The notes below the pieces were generated by a model, which saw only the letters and a program-made list of their open reading frames with translations, was not told the origin of the DNA and ran no database searches. The translations under genes were made by a program, and so were the position numbers. A stretch of DNA of 64,000 nucleotides from Ferrimonas balearica (GTDB taxonomy: Bacteria > Pseudomonadota > Gammaproteobacteria > Enterobacterales > Shewanellaceae), in contig NZ_JAHVHW010000004.1 in NCBI RefSeq assembly GCF_019802055.1, positions 496,001 to 560,000 on the forward strand, read 5' to 3'. Positions 8,157 to 14,567 of this stretch are shown here, piece after piece. Position 1 is the first letter of the stretch. Every line of letters starts with the position of its first letter.

Positions 8157-8951
8157 ATGAACCCAATCATCGACATCCCCTGGTGGCAACTGGCCATCTT
8201 CGCCTCCATTCTGACGGTTCCGCTGTGGCTCAATCACCACTTCCGGTTGGGCCAGGGGCGCGACACTCTGGTGGCGTTCACCCGCATGACCGCCCAACTG
8301 GCGCTGGTTGGGGTTTACCTCAAGTTTGTTTTCACCCATGACAGCCTGCTGCTCAACCTCACCTGGCTGGCGGTAATGACTCTGGTGGGCACCAGCGCCA
8401 TTCTGGGCAACAGCAAGTTGCGCCATCGTCTGTTGGTGACTCCGGTCCTCGTGGGCATGGTGCTGGGCCTGCTGCCCGTGCTGGGTCTGCTGCTGTTGGG
8501 CCTGCTGCAACCCGCCCCCTGGTACAGCGCGCAGTATCTGATCCCCCTTGCAGGAATGCTGCTGGGCAACACCATGACCGGCAATGTGATCGCCCTGCAG
8601 CGCTACTTTGGCGCACTGAAAAGCGACTTTGCCCAATACGAGGGGGCGCTGGCGCTGGGGTGCACCCCGCAATACGCCACCCGTCCCTTTGTGCAGCAGG
8701 CGATCCAGCAGGCGCAGGCACCGCTGCTGGCCAACATCACCGCCACCGGATTGGTGACCCTGCCGGGGATGATGACGGGCCAGATCCTCGCGGGCACCGA
8801 CCCCCACATCGCCATCAAGTACCAGTTGGTGATCATGATCGCCATCTACGTCATGCTCAGCCTCTCCGTCACCCTGACCCTGCTGCTCACTCAGCGCTCT
8901 GTGCTCGCGCCCACCGGACAGGTTCTGGTGCCGCTGCCCCAGGAGAAGTAA
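8157..8951 (+). CDS. fetB: FetB-like (UPF0014) ABC-type iron export permease
   Basis: The 264-residue protein has about seven helices and the conserved UPF0014 segments: AFTRMTAQLALVGVYL near the N-terminus, GMLLGNTMTGNVIAL, YEGALALGCTP and GLVTLPGMMTGQILAGTDP. In E. coli FetB pairs with the ATPase FetA to export iron. No fetA is adjacent here: the gene starts divergently from cobO and is followed directly by a repeat array. The ATPase must be encoded elsewhere or upstream gene order has changed. Family call is secure; iron as substrate is by homology. Confidence 0.88.
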   Translation: MNPIIDIPWWQLAIFASILTVPLWLNHHFRLGQGRDTLVAFTRMTAQLALVGVYLKFVFTHDSLLLNLTWLAVMTLVGTSAILGNSKLRHRLLVTPVLVGMVLGLLPVLGLLLLGLLQPAPWYSAQYLIPLAGMLLGNTMTGNVIALQRYFGALKSDFAQYEGALALGCTPQYATRPFVQQAIQQAQAPLLANITATGLVTLPGMMTGQILAGTDPHIAIKYQLVIMIAIYVMLSLSVTLTLLLTQRSVLAPTGQVLVPLPQEK

Positions 8952-8962
8952 GAGGCCACGCC

Positions 8963-9410
8963 GTAGCGTGGGCTTATAGCCCACGGAACAGACTCCCTTC
9001 CGAGCACCCGTGGGCAGAATGCCCACGCTACAAGGCGGCCGCTCGTGCCATTCCCAAGCAATTTCGCCATAGCATTTAGCCGTAGCGTGGGCTTATAGCC
9101 CACGGAACAGACTCCCTTCCGAGCACCCGTGGGCAGAATGCCCACGCTACGAGGCGGCCGCTCGTGCCAATCCCAAGCGATTTCGCCATAGCATTTAACC
9201 GTAGCGTGGGTGTAGCGTGGGCTTATAGCCCACGGAACAGACTCCCTTCCGAACACCCGTGGGCAGAATGCCCACGCTACGAGGCGGCCGCTCGTGCCAT
9301 TCCCAAGCGATTTCGCCATAGCATTTAACCGTAGCGTGGGTGTAGCGTGGGCTTATAGCCCACGGAACAGACTCCCTTCCGAGCACCCGTGGGCAGAATG
9401 CCCACGCTAC
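8963..9410. repeat. Four tandem REP/inverted-REP (BIME-like) units
   Basis: Four 69-base units (8963-9031, 9082-9150, 9212-9280, 9342-9410) each begin GTAG + hairpin CGTGGGCT-TAT-AGCCCACG and end with hairpin CGTGGGCA-GAA-TGCCCACG + CTAC, i.e. a REP facing an inverted REP. Spacers of about 50-61 bases are also nearly identical, giving a period of 119 then 130 bases. Units 3 and 4 are preceded by an extra ten-base GTAGCGTGGG stub. GTAG heads beside short hairpins are the known target of REP-associated Y1 transposases (RAYT). No RAYT gene is present in the window. Confidence 0.88.
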
Positions 9411-9450
9411 GAGGCGGCCGGATCCACCAACTCGCCAGCCCGAATGCATA

Positions 9451-9481
9451 AAAAAACGCCCCCGGATATCCAGGGGCGTTT
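9451..9481 (-). terminator. Terminator downstream of the ArsP-like permease
   Basis: On the minus strand, ACGCCCC and GGGGCGT form a stem followed by seven T. It directly follows the permease stop codon. Confidence 0.85.
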
Positions 9482-9494
9482 CGGTATAGAGCGC

Positions 9495-10637
9495 TTAAGC
9501 CACCAGGTTGAAGATCAAACCCCCACCGATCGCCATCACCAGAATGGTCGCCACAAAGGCCATCAACAGAGGCCAGCGGAACAGGCGCTTCAGCATAATC
9601 AGCTCCGGGATACTGGCACCGCCAGAACCGATGGTCAGAGCCATCACCGCGCCCAGGCTGACGCCTTTGGCAACCAGCGAACCCACCAGGGGCAGCAGCG
9701 CTTCCACCCGGATATAGAGCGGGATACCGATAACCGCCGCCACCGGAATGGCCCACGGGTTGTCGGCACCCGCCACATTGGCAAAGAACTCACTCGGCAC
9801 AAAGCCGTGAACCAGCGCACCAATAGCCATCGCCAGCGCCATATAGGGCAGCATGCTGCGATACAACGCCAGCCCTTCCCGGCCCGCTTTAGGCCAGTCG
9901 ATCCTGGTCTTGGCAGGCTTTTGAGTCACCGGAACCGGCTCAGCAGCACCACAACACCCTTCGGCGGCCACCGGTGTCATACGCTGGAATACCGGCGCAA
10001 CAGGCTCACTGGCACAGCAACTTTCGGCTTTGGCTTCCGCTTTCGGAGCACAGCAACTTTCCGCCGTGGCTTCCGCTTTCGGAGCACAGCAGCTCTCTTC
10101 AGCAGCGTCAGCCGGCGCGGCTTTGGTGCTGTCACAGCAGCTGCTCTGGGCGGCCGGATCTTTCAGCAACTCCGACTTGATGTACCGCTCAAAGCCCAGG
10201 GCTTGCAACACCATGCCCGCCACAATGGCGACGGTCAGGGCCAGCAGGGCGTAGATCAACGTGACCTTAACGCCGAATACCGGCAGGAACAGGGCGATCA
10301 CCAGCGGATTCAACAGCGGCGAGGTGATCAGGAAGGTCATGGTCGGGCCAAAACCGGCGCGGGCCTTAAGCAAACCGATCAGCATCGGGATGGTGGAGCA
10401 ACTGCAGAACGGCGTCAGTCCCCCAAGGCCCGCTGCCATAAAGTAACCACGGCCACCTCGCCCACCCAGCAAAGCCTGCACCTTCTCCTTGGGCAGCTTC
10501 TGGTTGATCACCCCGACCAGCGAGCTGATCACCAGAAACAGGATGGAGATCTCCGCCATCAGGTAGACGAACATATAGAGCGCGGAGAGCAGTTGGTCGC
10601 TGAACGATCCGCTCTGAGTCAGAAAATCGGGATTCAC
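9495..10637 (-). CDS. ArsP/DUF318-type permease with a vicinal-cysteine repeat loop
   Basis: The 380-residue protein resembles the SO_0444/ArsP (DUF318) permeases that export organoarsenicals or other metalloids. The TPFCSCST motif (75-82) is the conserved FCxCs site in the membrane. The central cytosolic loop (about 160-245) carries five Cys-Cys pairs at 167, 183, 195, 207 and 228, in near-repeats of ESCCAPKAEA. The upstream gene encodes an ArsR regulator. GTG at 10637 with AGGTGG upstream is the likely start; an earlier in-frame ATG lies within arsR and is rejected because an operator-like palindrome sits between. Metalloid export is inferred from family and regulator. Confidence 0.82.
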   Translation of the reverse strand: MNPDFLTQSGSFSDQLLSALYMFVYLMAEISILFLVISSLVGVINQKLPKEKVQALLGGRGGRGYFMAAGLGGLTPFCSCSTIPMLIGLLKARAGFGPTMTFLITSPLLNPLVIALFLPVFGVKVTLIYALLALTVAIVAGMVLQALGFERYIKSELLKDPAAQSSCCDSTKAAPADAAEESCCAPKAEATAESCCAPKAEAKAESCCASEPVAPVFQRMTPVAAEGCCGAAEPVPVTQKPAKTRIDWPKAGREGLALYRSMLPYMALAMAIGALVHGFVPSEFFANVAGADNPWAIPVAAVIGIPLYIRVEALLPLVGSLVAKGVSLGAVMALTIGSGGASIPELIMLKRLFRWPLLMAFVATILVMAIGGGLIFNLVA

Positions 10638-10648
10638 AACATCCACCT

Positions 10649-10664
10649 TTCTAATATTATCGAA
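10649..10664. promoter_or_regulatory. Putative ArsR operator before the permease
   Basis: TTCTAATATTATCGAA is a near copy of the TTCTATGATTATCGAA palindrome upstream of arsR (14 of 16 identical). It lies 11 bases before the permease GTG. Binding is inferred. Confidence 0.55.
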
Positions 10665-10702
10665 ATATTGAAGAGACGTGTCCCAACAGACACCTCTCCC
10701 GT

Positions 10703-10990
10703 TTACAGGGTGCAGCACTCGGCGGTCAGAAACGCCATCAGCTCATCCAGGGATTCCATACGGGCTTTGCAGTAGAGGGTACGGCCATCGCGGATCTGCT
10801 CCACCAGACCCGCCGCCACCAGGCGACTGATGTGATGCGAGAGAGTGGAACCGGGGATGTCCAGGTGGGATTGGATCTCCCCCACACTCAACCCCTGACG
10901 GTTACCACGCACCAGCAAACGGAAGATCGCCAGACGGGTCTCATGCCCCAGCTCGGACAACCGCTTTACTGCCAAATCATCACCGATCAT
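10703..10990 (-). CDS. ArsR family transcriptional regulator
   Basis: The 95-residue winged-helix protein has the ArsR recognition region LSVGEIQSHLDIPGSTLSHHISRLVAAGLVEQIRDGRTLYCKA (about 34-77). The classical ELCVCDL metal site is absent; instead a Cys pair sits at the C-terminus (AECCTL), a position used for arsenite sensing in some ArsR subtypes. It precedes the ArsP-like permease by 65 bases and both have the same palindrome upstream, so it likely represses both and is released by a metalloid. Exact inducer unknown. Confidence 0.88.
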   Translation of the reverse strand: MIGDDLAVKRLSELGHETRLAIFRLLVRGNRQGLSVGEIQSHLDIPGSTLSHHISRLVAAGLVEQIRDGRTLYCKARMESLDELMAFLTAECCTL

Positions 10991-11021
10991 GTGCCGTTCC
11001 TCATTTCACCGTTGAGGATAA

Positions 11022-11037
11022 TTCTATGATTATCGAA
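11022..11037. promoter_or_regulatory. Putative ArsR operator before arsR
   Basis: TTCTATGATTATCGAA forms a dyad of the form TTCNATNATNATNGAA, about 32 bases before the arsR ATG. A near-identical site precedes the permease. Confidence 0.55.
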
Positions 11038-11304
11038 ATGTCAGTCAAGTGGTTTTTGTAAATCGCTGATTAGTATGAGGGCCCGGGGTCAGTTTTTGGA
11101 TGCCTTCGGCATGAAGGGGCTGGTGGGGCGCAAAGATAACCGCCGCATTGGCGGCAGCAACCAGAGAGGCTTCTCTCCTTGCCTCCCTGCAGTTTGCGCT
11201 ACGCATAAGCCCTCGAAGTCGTCGAAAGAGCAAGTGGCCGATTCAACTTTGAAGGGCTGGAGTCGTCACTGAGCGGCAGTTGAGGTACATATACGGCAAT
11301 GCTT
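11038..11304. other. Intergenic stretch without a convincing gene
   Basis: No frame here has a ribosome site or recognisable protein. Two small dyads are visible: ATGCC-TTC-GGCAT near 11099 and GCCGC-ATT-GCGGC-like near 11142. They may be remnants of a structured element, but no class can be named. Confidence 0.3.
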
Positions 11305-11724
11305 TTAGCATCCGATCTCATTTCTTGTCAGGGCTTCGAGTTTCTCAGAAGCGCTTTCCCTGACGAATTCGCAAGAGTCTTTGATTAATACTCTCAGAAC
11401 CTTTTCAGTGACTTTTCCGTTGTTTGCTAGCGCATGCCTTACAGACTCACTTTTGTCTTTTGCTAAAGACAGCATCAATAATTCTGGGATTTTCCTTTTT
11501 CTGGCTACCATGCCTCGCACGTTCGAATCATCGTGCAGAGCCAATTCTTGAAGTATTTCAACTGGCGCCGTTTTATTCTGTGCCACCCAAAAAGACAATT
11601 CTGGATATTTCTCTAAAACAGCTTCCCATACTTCCACCGGGGCTTCTTCATGAGCAGCGCGCGTATACTCCTCAACCACATTGCTTTCTCTAAGCCTTTT
11701 GAACTCTTCTGCTGACTCAATCAT
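11305..11724 (-). CDS. Small HEAT-like repeat protein
   Basis: The 139-residue protein is predicted all-helical with two or three HEAT/LRV-like units, seen as 'DDSNVRGMVARKRKIPELL', 'DKSESVRHALANNGKVTEKVL' and 'DSCEFVRESASEKLEAL', each with an (D/E)x(S)xxVR turn. Such small repeat proteins usually bind another protein and are frequent in accessory regions, sometimes as immunity proteins. No partner is adjacent. Codon use is more AT-rich than in the flanking core genes, suggesting recent acquisition. RBS AGGGTG lies just before the ATG. Confidence 0.72.
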   Translation of the reverse strand: MIESAEEFKRLRESNVVEEYTRAAHEEAPVEVWEAVLEKYPELSFWVAQNKTAPVEILQELALHDDSNVRGMVARKRKIPELLMLSLAKDKSESVRHALANNGKVTEKVLRVLIKDSCEFVRESASEKLEALTRNEIGC

Positions 11725-11830
11725 ATGTCACCCTAACTTTGGGCTTGTGTCGTCTGTAGCAGACTAACTGGACATTCACATTAGCACTACTGGAAGGAAA
11801 GCCAGAAGCGGCACCAAGTCTCCGCTTACT

Positions 11831-11847
11831 CTTAAGGTGGGTGTCCA
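11831..11847. repeat. Solo IS-end-like 17-mer (copy 1)
   Basis: CTTAAGGTGGGTGTCCA ends in CA and recurs with small changes at 13742, 13810 and 13989. Its reverse complement (TGGACACCCACC...) resembles the terminal repeats of IS3-type elements. No transposase is nearby, so it would be a leftover end. The rest of 11725-11982 holds no gene. Confidence 0.4.
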
Positions 11848-11982
11848 GTGATACGCAATCTCTTGCCACTCTGTTCTGGTTTGATGGGGAATCGCTTGGG
11901 GCGGGGATGGCGCTATGGTACAAGTGCAGGCTGTGTTTCAGGCTGTTGACCGGCCTTACGGTACTCACTGAAGAACAAGCGA

Positions 11983-12432
11983 ATGACCATCGAAGAACAA
12001 CAGAAATATTTCAGCCTTGCCGCGCGGCACTATCGTCTGGCGCGTCTCTATGCGAAGTCGCAGATTGGCGCCAGCAAAACCTTTGACCGCCTCTGTTGGG
12101 CGGGTTTCATTCTCGGTGGCGTAGCAACGGTCTATTCCGGCCGAACCGACCTGTGGATGATGATTCTGGTCTGCGCCATTTTCGTTATTGCCGTCCATCT
12201 GGCTACGGCGCTATTCCGGCGCGTCCTCTCACACCACATGCGCCCTCTTTATGACGAGATCCATGTGGGCTACAGACTGGCGCACGACGAGGGCTGGCAG
12301 GCCGGGATGGACGGTTCCCCTGTTGAGACCTGCCCATATGCCAAAGAGAAAGTGGAACAGGCCGGTTTCGCCAAACAATGGATGGATGGGCACCGCCGCG
12401 CGCTCGCACGCTTAGGAGAATCCTCGGTATAA
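11983..12432 (+). CDS. Two-TM protein with a C-terminal RMF-like domain
   Basis: The 149-residue protein has a short basic N-terminal helix, two membrane helices (about 36-52 and 57-77) with a very short loop, then a soluble tail. Residues 98-143 (RLAHDEGWQAGMDGSPVETC, then PYA...AKQWMDGHRRAL) align with E. coli ribosome modulation factor: AH..GYQAG..G...E.CPY........W..G.REA. RMF normally is a free 55-residue protein that dimerises stationary-phase 70S ribosomes. Here it would be anchored to the inner membrane. Function is inferred; the similarity could instead reflect the wider Rmf/CrpP fold. The ATG at 11983 lacks a strong ribosome site (GAAGAAC only). A terminator follows. Confidence 0.72.
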   Translation: MTIEEQQKYFSLAARHYRLARLYAKSQIGASKTFDRLCWAGFILGGVATVYSGRTDLWMMILVCAIFVIAVHLATALFRRVLSHHMRPLYDEIHVGYRLAHDEGWQAGMDGSPVETCPYAKEKVEQAGFAKQWMDGHRRALARLGESSV

Positions 12433-12477
12433 GCCCGACTCAACGGCAGCGTTGGCGTGTGGTTTTTGCGGATTGAA

Positions 12478-12507
12478 AAAAGGCGCCTCGGGGCGCCCTT
12501 TTTTTCA
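12478..12507. terminator. Bidirectional terminator
   Basis: A-run, GGCGCC-TCG-GGGCGCC hairpin, then seven T: the structure works on both strands and lies between two convergent genes. Confidence 0.85.
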
Positions 12508-12515
12508 TGCAAAGT

Positions 12516-13601
12516 TCAGCGGCTTTCTGAGTCTTCCACCAACGGATTAAACTGCACCAGCTCGACACCAATCATATTGGCGAGGTAGCGCTCCAGAAAC
12601 ACTTTGTGGCTGCCGCCGACCACCACCATCACCCTGCCGCCAATATGTTCGGCAATCACCCGGTTGATGTTGGAGGCCATATTGAGGTTTCGGATCTCCC
12701 ACAGCGCCATTCGCGCCATCGCGGGAGCGGGGTCCAGATCCTTATCCACAAACAGCGACCACTCCTGGCTGAGTACCTCGGCGTTATAGTCTTCACTGTT
12801 CATCCACTGAAACAGCGGCAGCCAGTTCCCGGATTCCAGCGCTTGCGCCTTCAGTCGTTCCGGCTTTTTCACGTATTCGCTGTTCGCGAACTGTTTCGCG
12901 GCTTCCGAGCGCTGGTAGGAGTCCATCAGTTGGCTGACCACTTCGGGGTAGAGGTCTTTATCCAGATGGTCATCAATCGGGTACAACTGGTTCAGTCCCA
13001 ATGTTCTGGCCAGTTCGGCGGCAATCAGGCTGGTTTCATTGTTCTGACCCGCTTTCTCGCTCAGGTACTGGGCGACAGCCTGAGGCAGCGTATCTCTGGC
13101 CTTATCCCCGTCCAGGTAATCCCAATGCAGCAGGGCGGTGGGGAGGTTATAACCGGCGATGGCGGTTCGGATGACGGTCACCCGTTGCGACGATGAGGTG
13201 ATGTCGGCCTTAAGCAGAGAGCGCAACCGGGCGATCGCCTCTTGTGGGCTAAGGTTCAGGGCCTGTTGCTCGGCCTGAGCCAGCGCGATAAACGTGCTTC
13301 CGACAAACTGGTCCAGTACCGGCTGGTAGTCACTGGCGTTCTGCGTCATAAACACGATATCGGCAGGTCGCAGAGATTCAACGGCGATGGCCGTAGGGCC
13401 GTATTGCGCAAGAATTTGCAGTACCGGCGACAGCGATTCCGGCGCGATCTCCTCTTTAATCGTCTTGAGATGAGCACTGCCAAACACCATCACCTGAGTT
13501 TTTAGCTGGCGTTTCTCCTGCAAAGACTGCAGTTCAGCCCCTGCCAATGCACCACCGCACAAGAGCATGCCGGCAGCCAATATAAGCGTCTTAAGTTTCA
13601 A
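12516..13601 (-). CDS. Secreted DUF5694 (TraB/GumN-like) protein
   Basis: The 361-residue protein has a signal peptide (residues 1-20, LLCGGALAGA) and then the DUF5694 pattern: VMVFGSAHL near the N-terminus, a GPTAIAVE motif and a C-terminal RVMVVVGGSHKVFLERYL. This resembles TraB/PrgY/GumN-type proteins, whose paired Gly-His and Glu residues suggest a metal-dependent hydrolase. No function is established. The likely start is TTG at 13601, with AAGGGA six bases upstream; an overlapping ATG at 13608 runs into a stop after five codons. The first 57 codons plus leader are duplicated 0.6 kb upstream as a broken copy. Confidence 0.82.
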   Translation of the reverse strand: MKLKTLILAAGMLLCGGALAGAELQSLQEKRQLKTQVMVFGSAHLKTIKEEIAPESLSPVLQILAQYGPTAIAVESLRPADIVFMTQNASDYQPVLDQFVGSTFIALAQAEQQALNLSPQEAIARLRSLLKADITSSSQRVTVIRTAIAGYNLPTALLHWDYLDGDKARDTLPQAVAQYLSEKAGQNNETSLIAAELARTLGLNQLYPIDDHLDKDLYPEVVSQLMDSYQRSEAAKQFANSEYVKKPERLKAQALESGNWLPLFQWMNSEDYNAEVLSQEWSLFVDKDLDPAPAMARMALWEIRNLNMASNINRVIAEHIGGRVMVVVGGSHKVFLERYLANMIGVELVQFNPLVEDSESR

Positions 13602-13741
13602 TGTTCATCCCTTAACAGCGTGATGATCTCCCTGTGGCCACATCCTGCAGCCACCGCATTCGGCAATGAAGATACCGATACAGAAGTCACTCAACAACCC
13701 CGGTTGCCGGGGGCCGGTTCGCCTATAAGTGGTCGCTGACT

Positions 13742-13757
13742 CTAAGGTCGGTGTCCA
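13742..13757. repeat. Solo IS-end-like repeat (copy 2)
   Basis: CTAAGGTCGGTGTCCA is a variant of the 17-mer at 11831 and lies at the far end of the original DUF5694 leader. Confidence 0.35.
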
Positions 13758-13809
13758 GTTAAGAGGATGGCGGTTAGGGGCGGGCTTCGTCGCTTATTAG
13801 CCACCGGCT

Positions 13810-13826
13810 CTTAAGGTCAGTATCTA
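13810..13826. repeat. Degenerate IS-end-like repeat (copy 3)
   Basis: CTTAAGGTCAGTATCTA shares the first eight bases and the general pattern with the other copies but has several changes. Confidence 0.25.
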
Positions 13827-13855
13827 ATGACTTTCGCCCTAATTCCCATGGTTTC

Positions 13856-13941
13856 CGTGGGCCACAGGCCCACGCTACGGTAAACGCCGCCGCTTCGATT
13901 CAGAGTGCGAAACCGGCCGTAGCGTGCGCCTGTGGCGCACG
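13856..13941. repeat. Inverted-REP/REP pair in reversed order
   Basis: CGTGGGCC-ACA-GGCCCACG-CTAC (13856-13878) is followed after 40 bases by GTAG-CGTGCGCC-TGT-GGCGCACG (13919-13941). Heads, stem length and three-base loops match the arrays at 8963 and 25555, but here the inverted copy comes first. Confidence 0.75.
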
Positions 13942-13988
13942 AACTGAACAGGAGAATGGCAGCGTTCGCACCGAAGCAGCCGTAAGCT

Positions 13989-14005
13989 CCTAAGGTGGGT
14001 GTCCA
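13989..14005. repeat. Solo IS-end-like 17-mer (copy 4)
   Basis: CCTAAGGTGGGTGTCCA differs from copy 1 at one position and immediately precedes the duplicated DUF5694 fragment, at the duplication boundary. Confidence 0.4.
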
Positions 14006-14019
14006 GTTAAACCGTTAAC

Positions 14020-14178
14020 AGCGATTCCGGCGCGATCTCCTCTTTAATCGTCTTGAGGTGAGCGCTGCCAAACACCATCACCTGGGTTTTCAGCTGGCGT
14101 TTCTCCTGCAAAGACTGCAGTTCAGCCCCTGCCAATGCACCACCGCACAAGAGCATTCCGGCAGCCATTAAGTTTCAA
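14020..14178 (-). pseudogene. Duplicated 5' fragment of the DUF5694 gene
   Basis: From 14019 to about 14262 the sequence repeats 13430-13680, i.e. the first about 57 codons of the DUF5694 gene plus its leader, at over 90% identity. The copy has lost eleven bases within the signal-peptide codons (near 14168), shifting the frame, and ends abruptly at an IS-end-like repeat. It cannot make a protein. The equivalent TTG start would be at 14178. Confidence 0.85.
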
Positions 14179-14311
14179 TGTTCATCCCTTAACAGCGTGA
14201 TGATCTCCCTGTGGCCACATCCTGCAGCCACCGCATTCGGCAATGAAGATACCGATACAGAGGCGGCTCAATAATCTCTGATTGCCGAGACCTGCTTTGG
14301 TAGCCTATATC

Positions 14312-14333
14312 GTAGCGTGCGTTTTAGCGCACG
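14312..14333 (+). repeat. Single REP element
   Basis: GTAG followed by the hairpin CGTGCG-TTTTAG-CGCACG. It belongs to the same family as the arrays but stands alone. Confidence 0.6.
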
Positions 14334-14365
14334 AAATACGCGAAACTCTCCAAACCAAAAAACAA

Positions 14366-14392
14366 CAAAGGCGCCCATTGGGGCGCCTTTAT
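14366..14392. terminator. Terminator-like hairpin at the left border of the AT-rich cassette
   Basis: AAAGGCGCCC-ATT-GGGGCGCCTTT is a strong dyad with A/T flanks. It resembles the terminator at 18049, at the opposite end of the AT-rich cassette. The interval 14393-14567 is AT-rich and holds no gene. Confidence 0.55.
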
Positions 14393-14567
14393 TGATACTA
14401 AGAGCATTATTGCTGGATATGGTACCGATTTTCACCACTTGGATAGACAGATATAATCATATTAACCGGAATCCAATAAGTCACAAATAATTTAATACAC
14501 CGCCCACCACATTTAACTCATACCAAAAATACAAAAAATACAAAAAATCAGAGTCAAATTTTAAGTG

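Noticed and set aside
8963-9410. Possible CRISPR array because of regular repeats with spacers
   Set aside because: The spacers are themselves near-identical and the repeats are paired palindromes with GTAG heads, which is REP organisation; no cas genes are present.
9294-10775. A 493-codon rightward frame across the ArsP-like permease
   Set aside because: It starts inside the REP array and runs antisense to the permease; its translation is low-complexity Arg/His/Gln-rich.
11045-11233. A 62-codon leftward frame in the interval after arsR
   Set aside because: No ribosome site, composition is not protein-like, and the segment contains small dyads instead.
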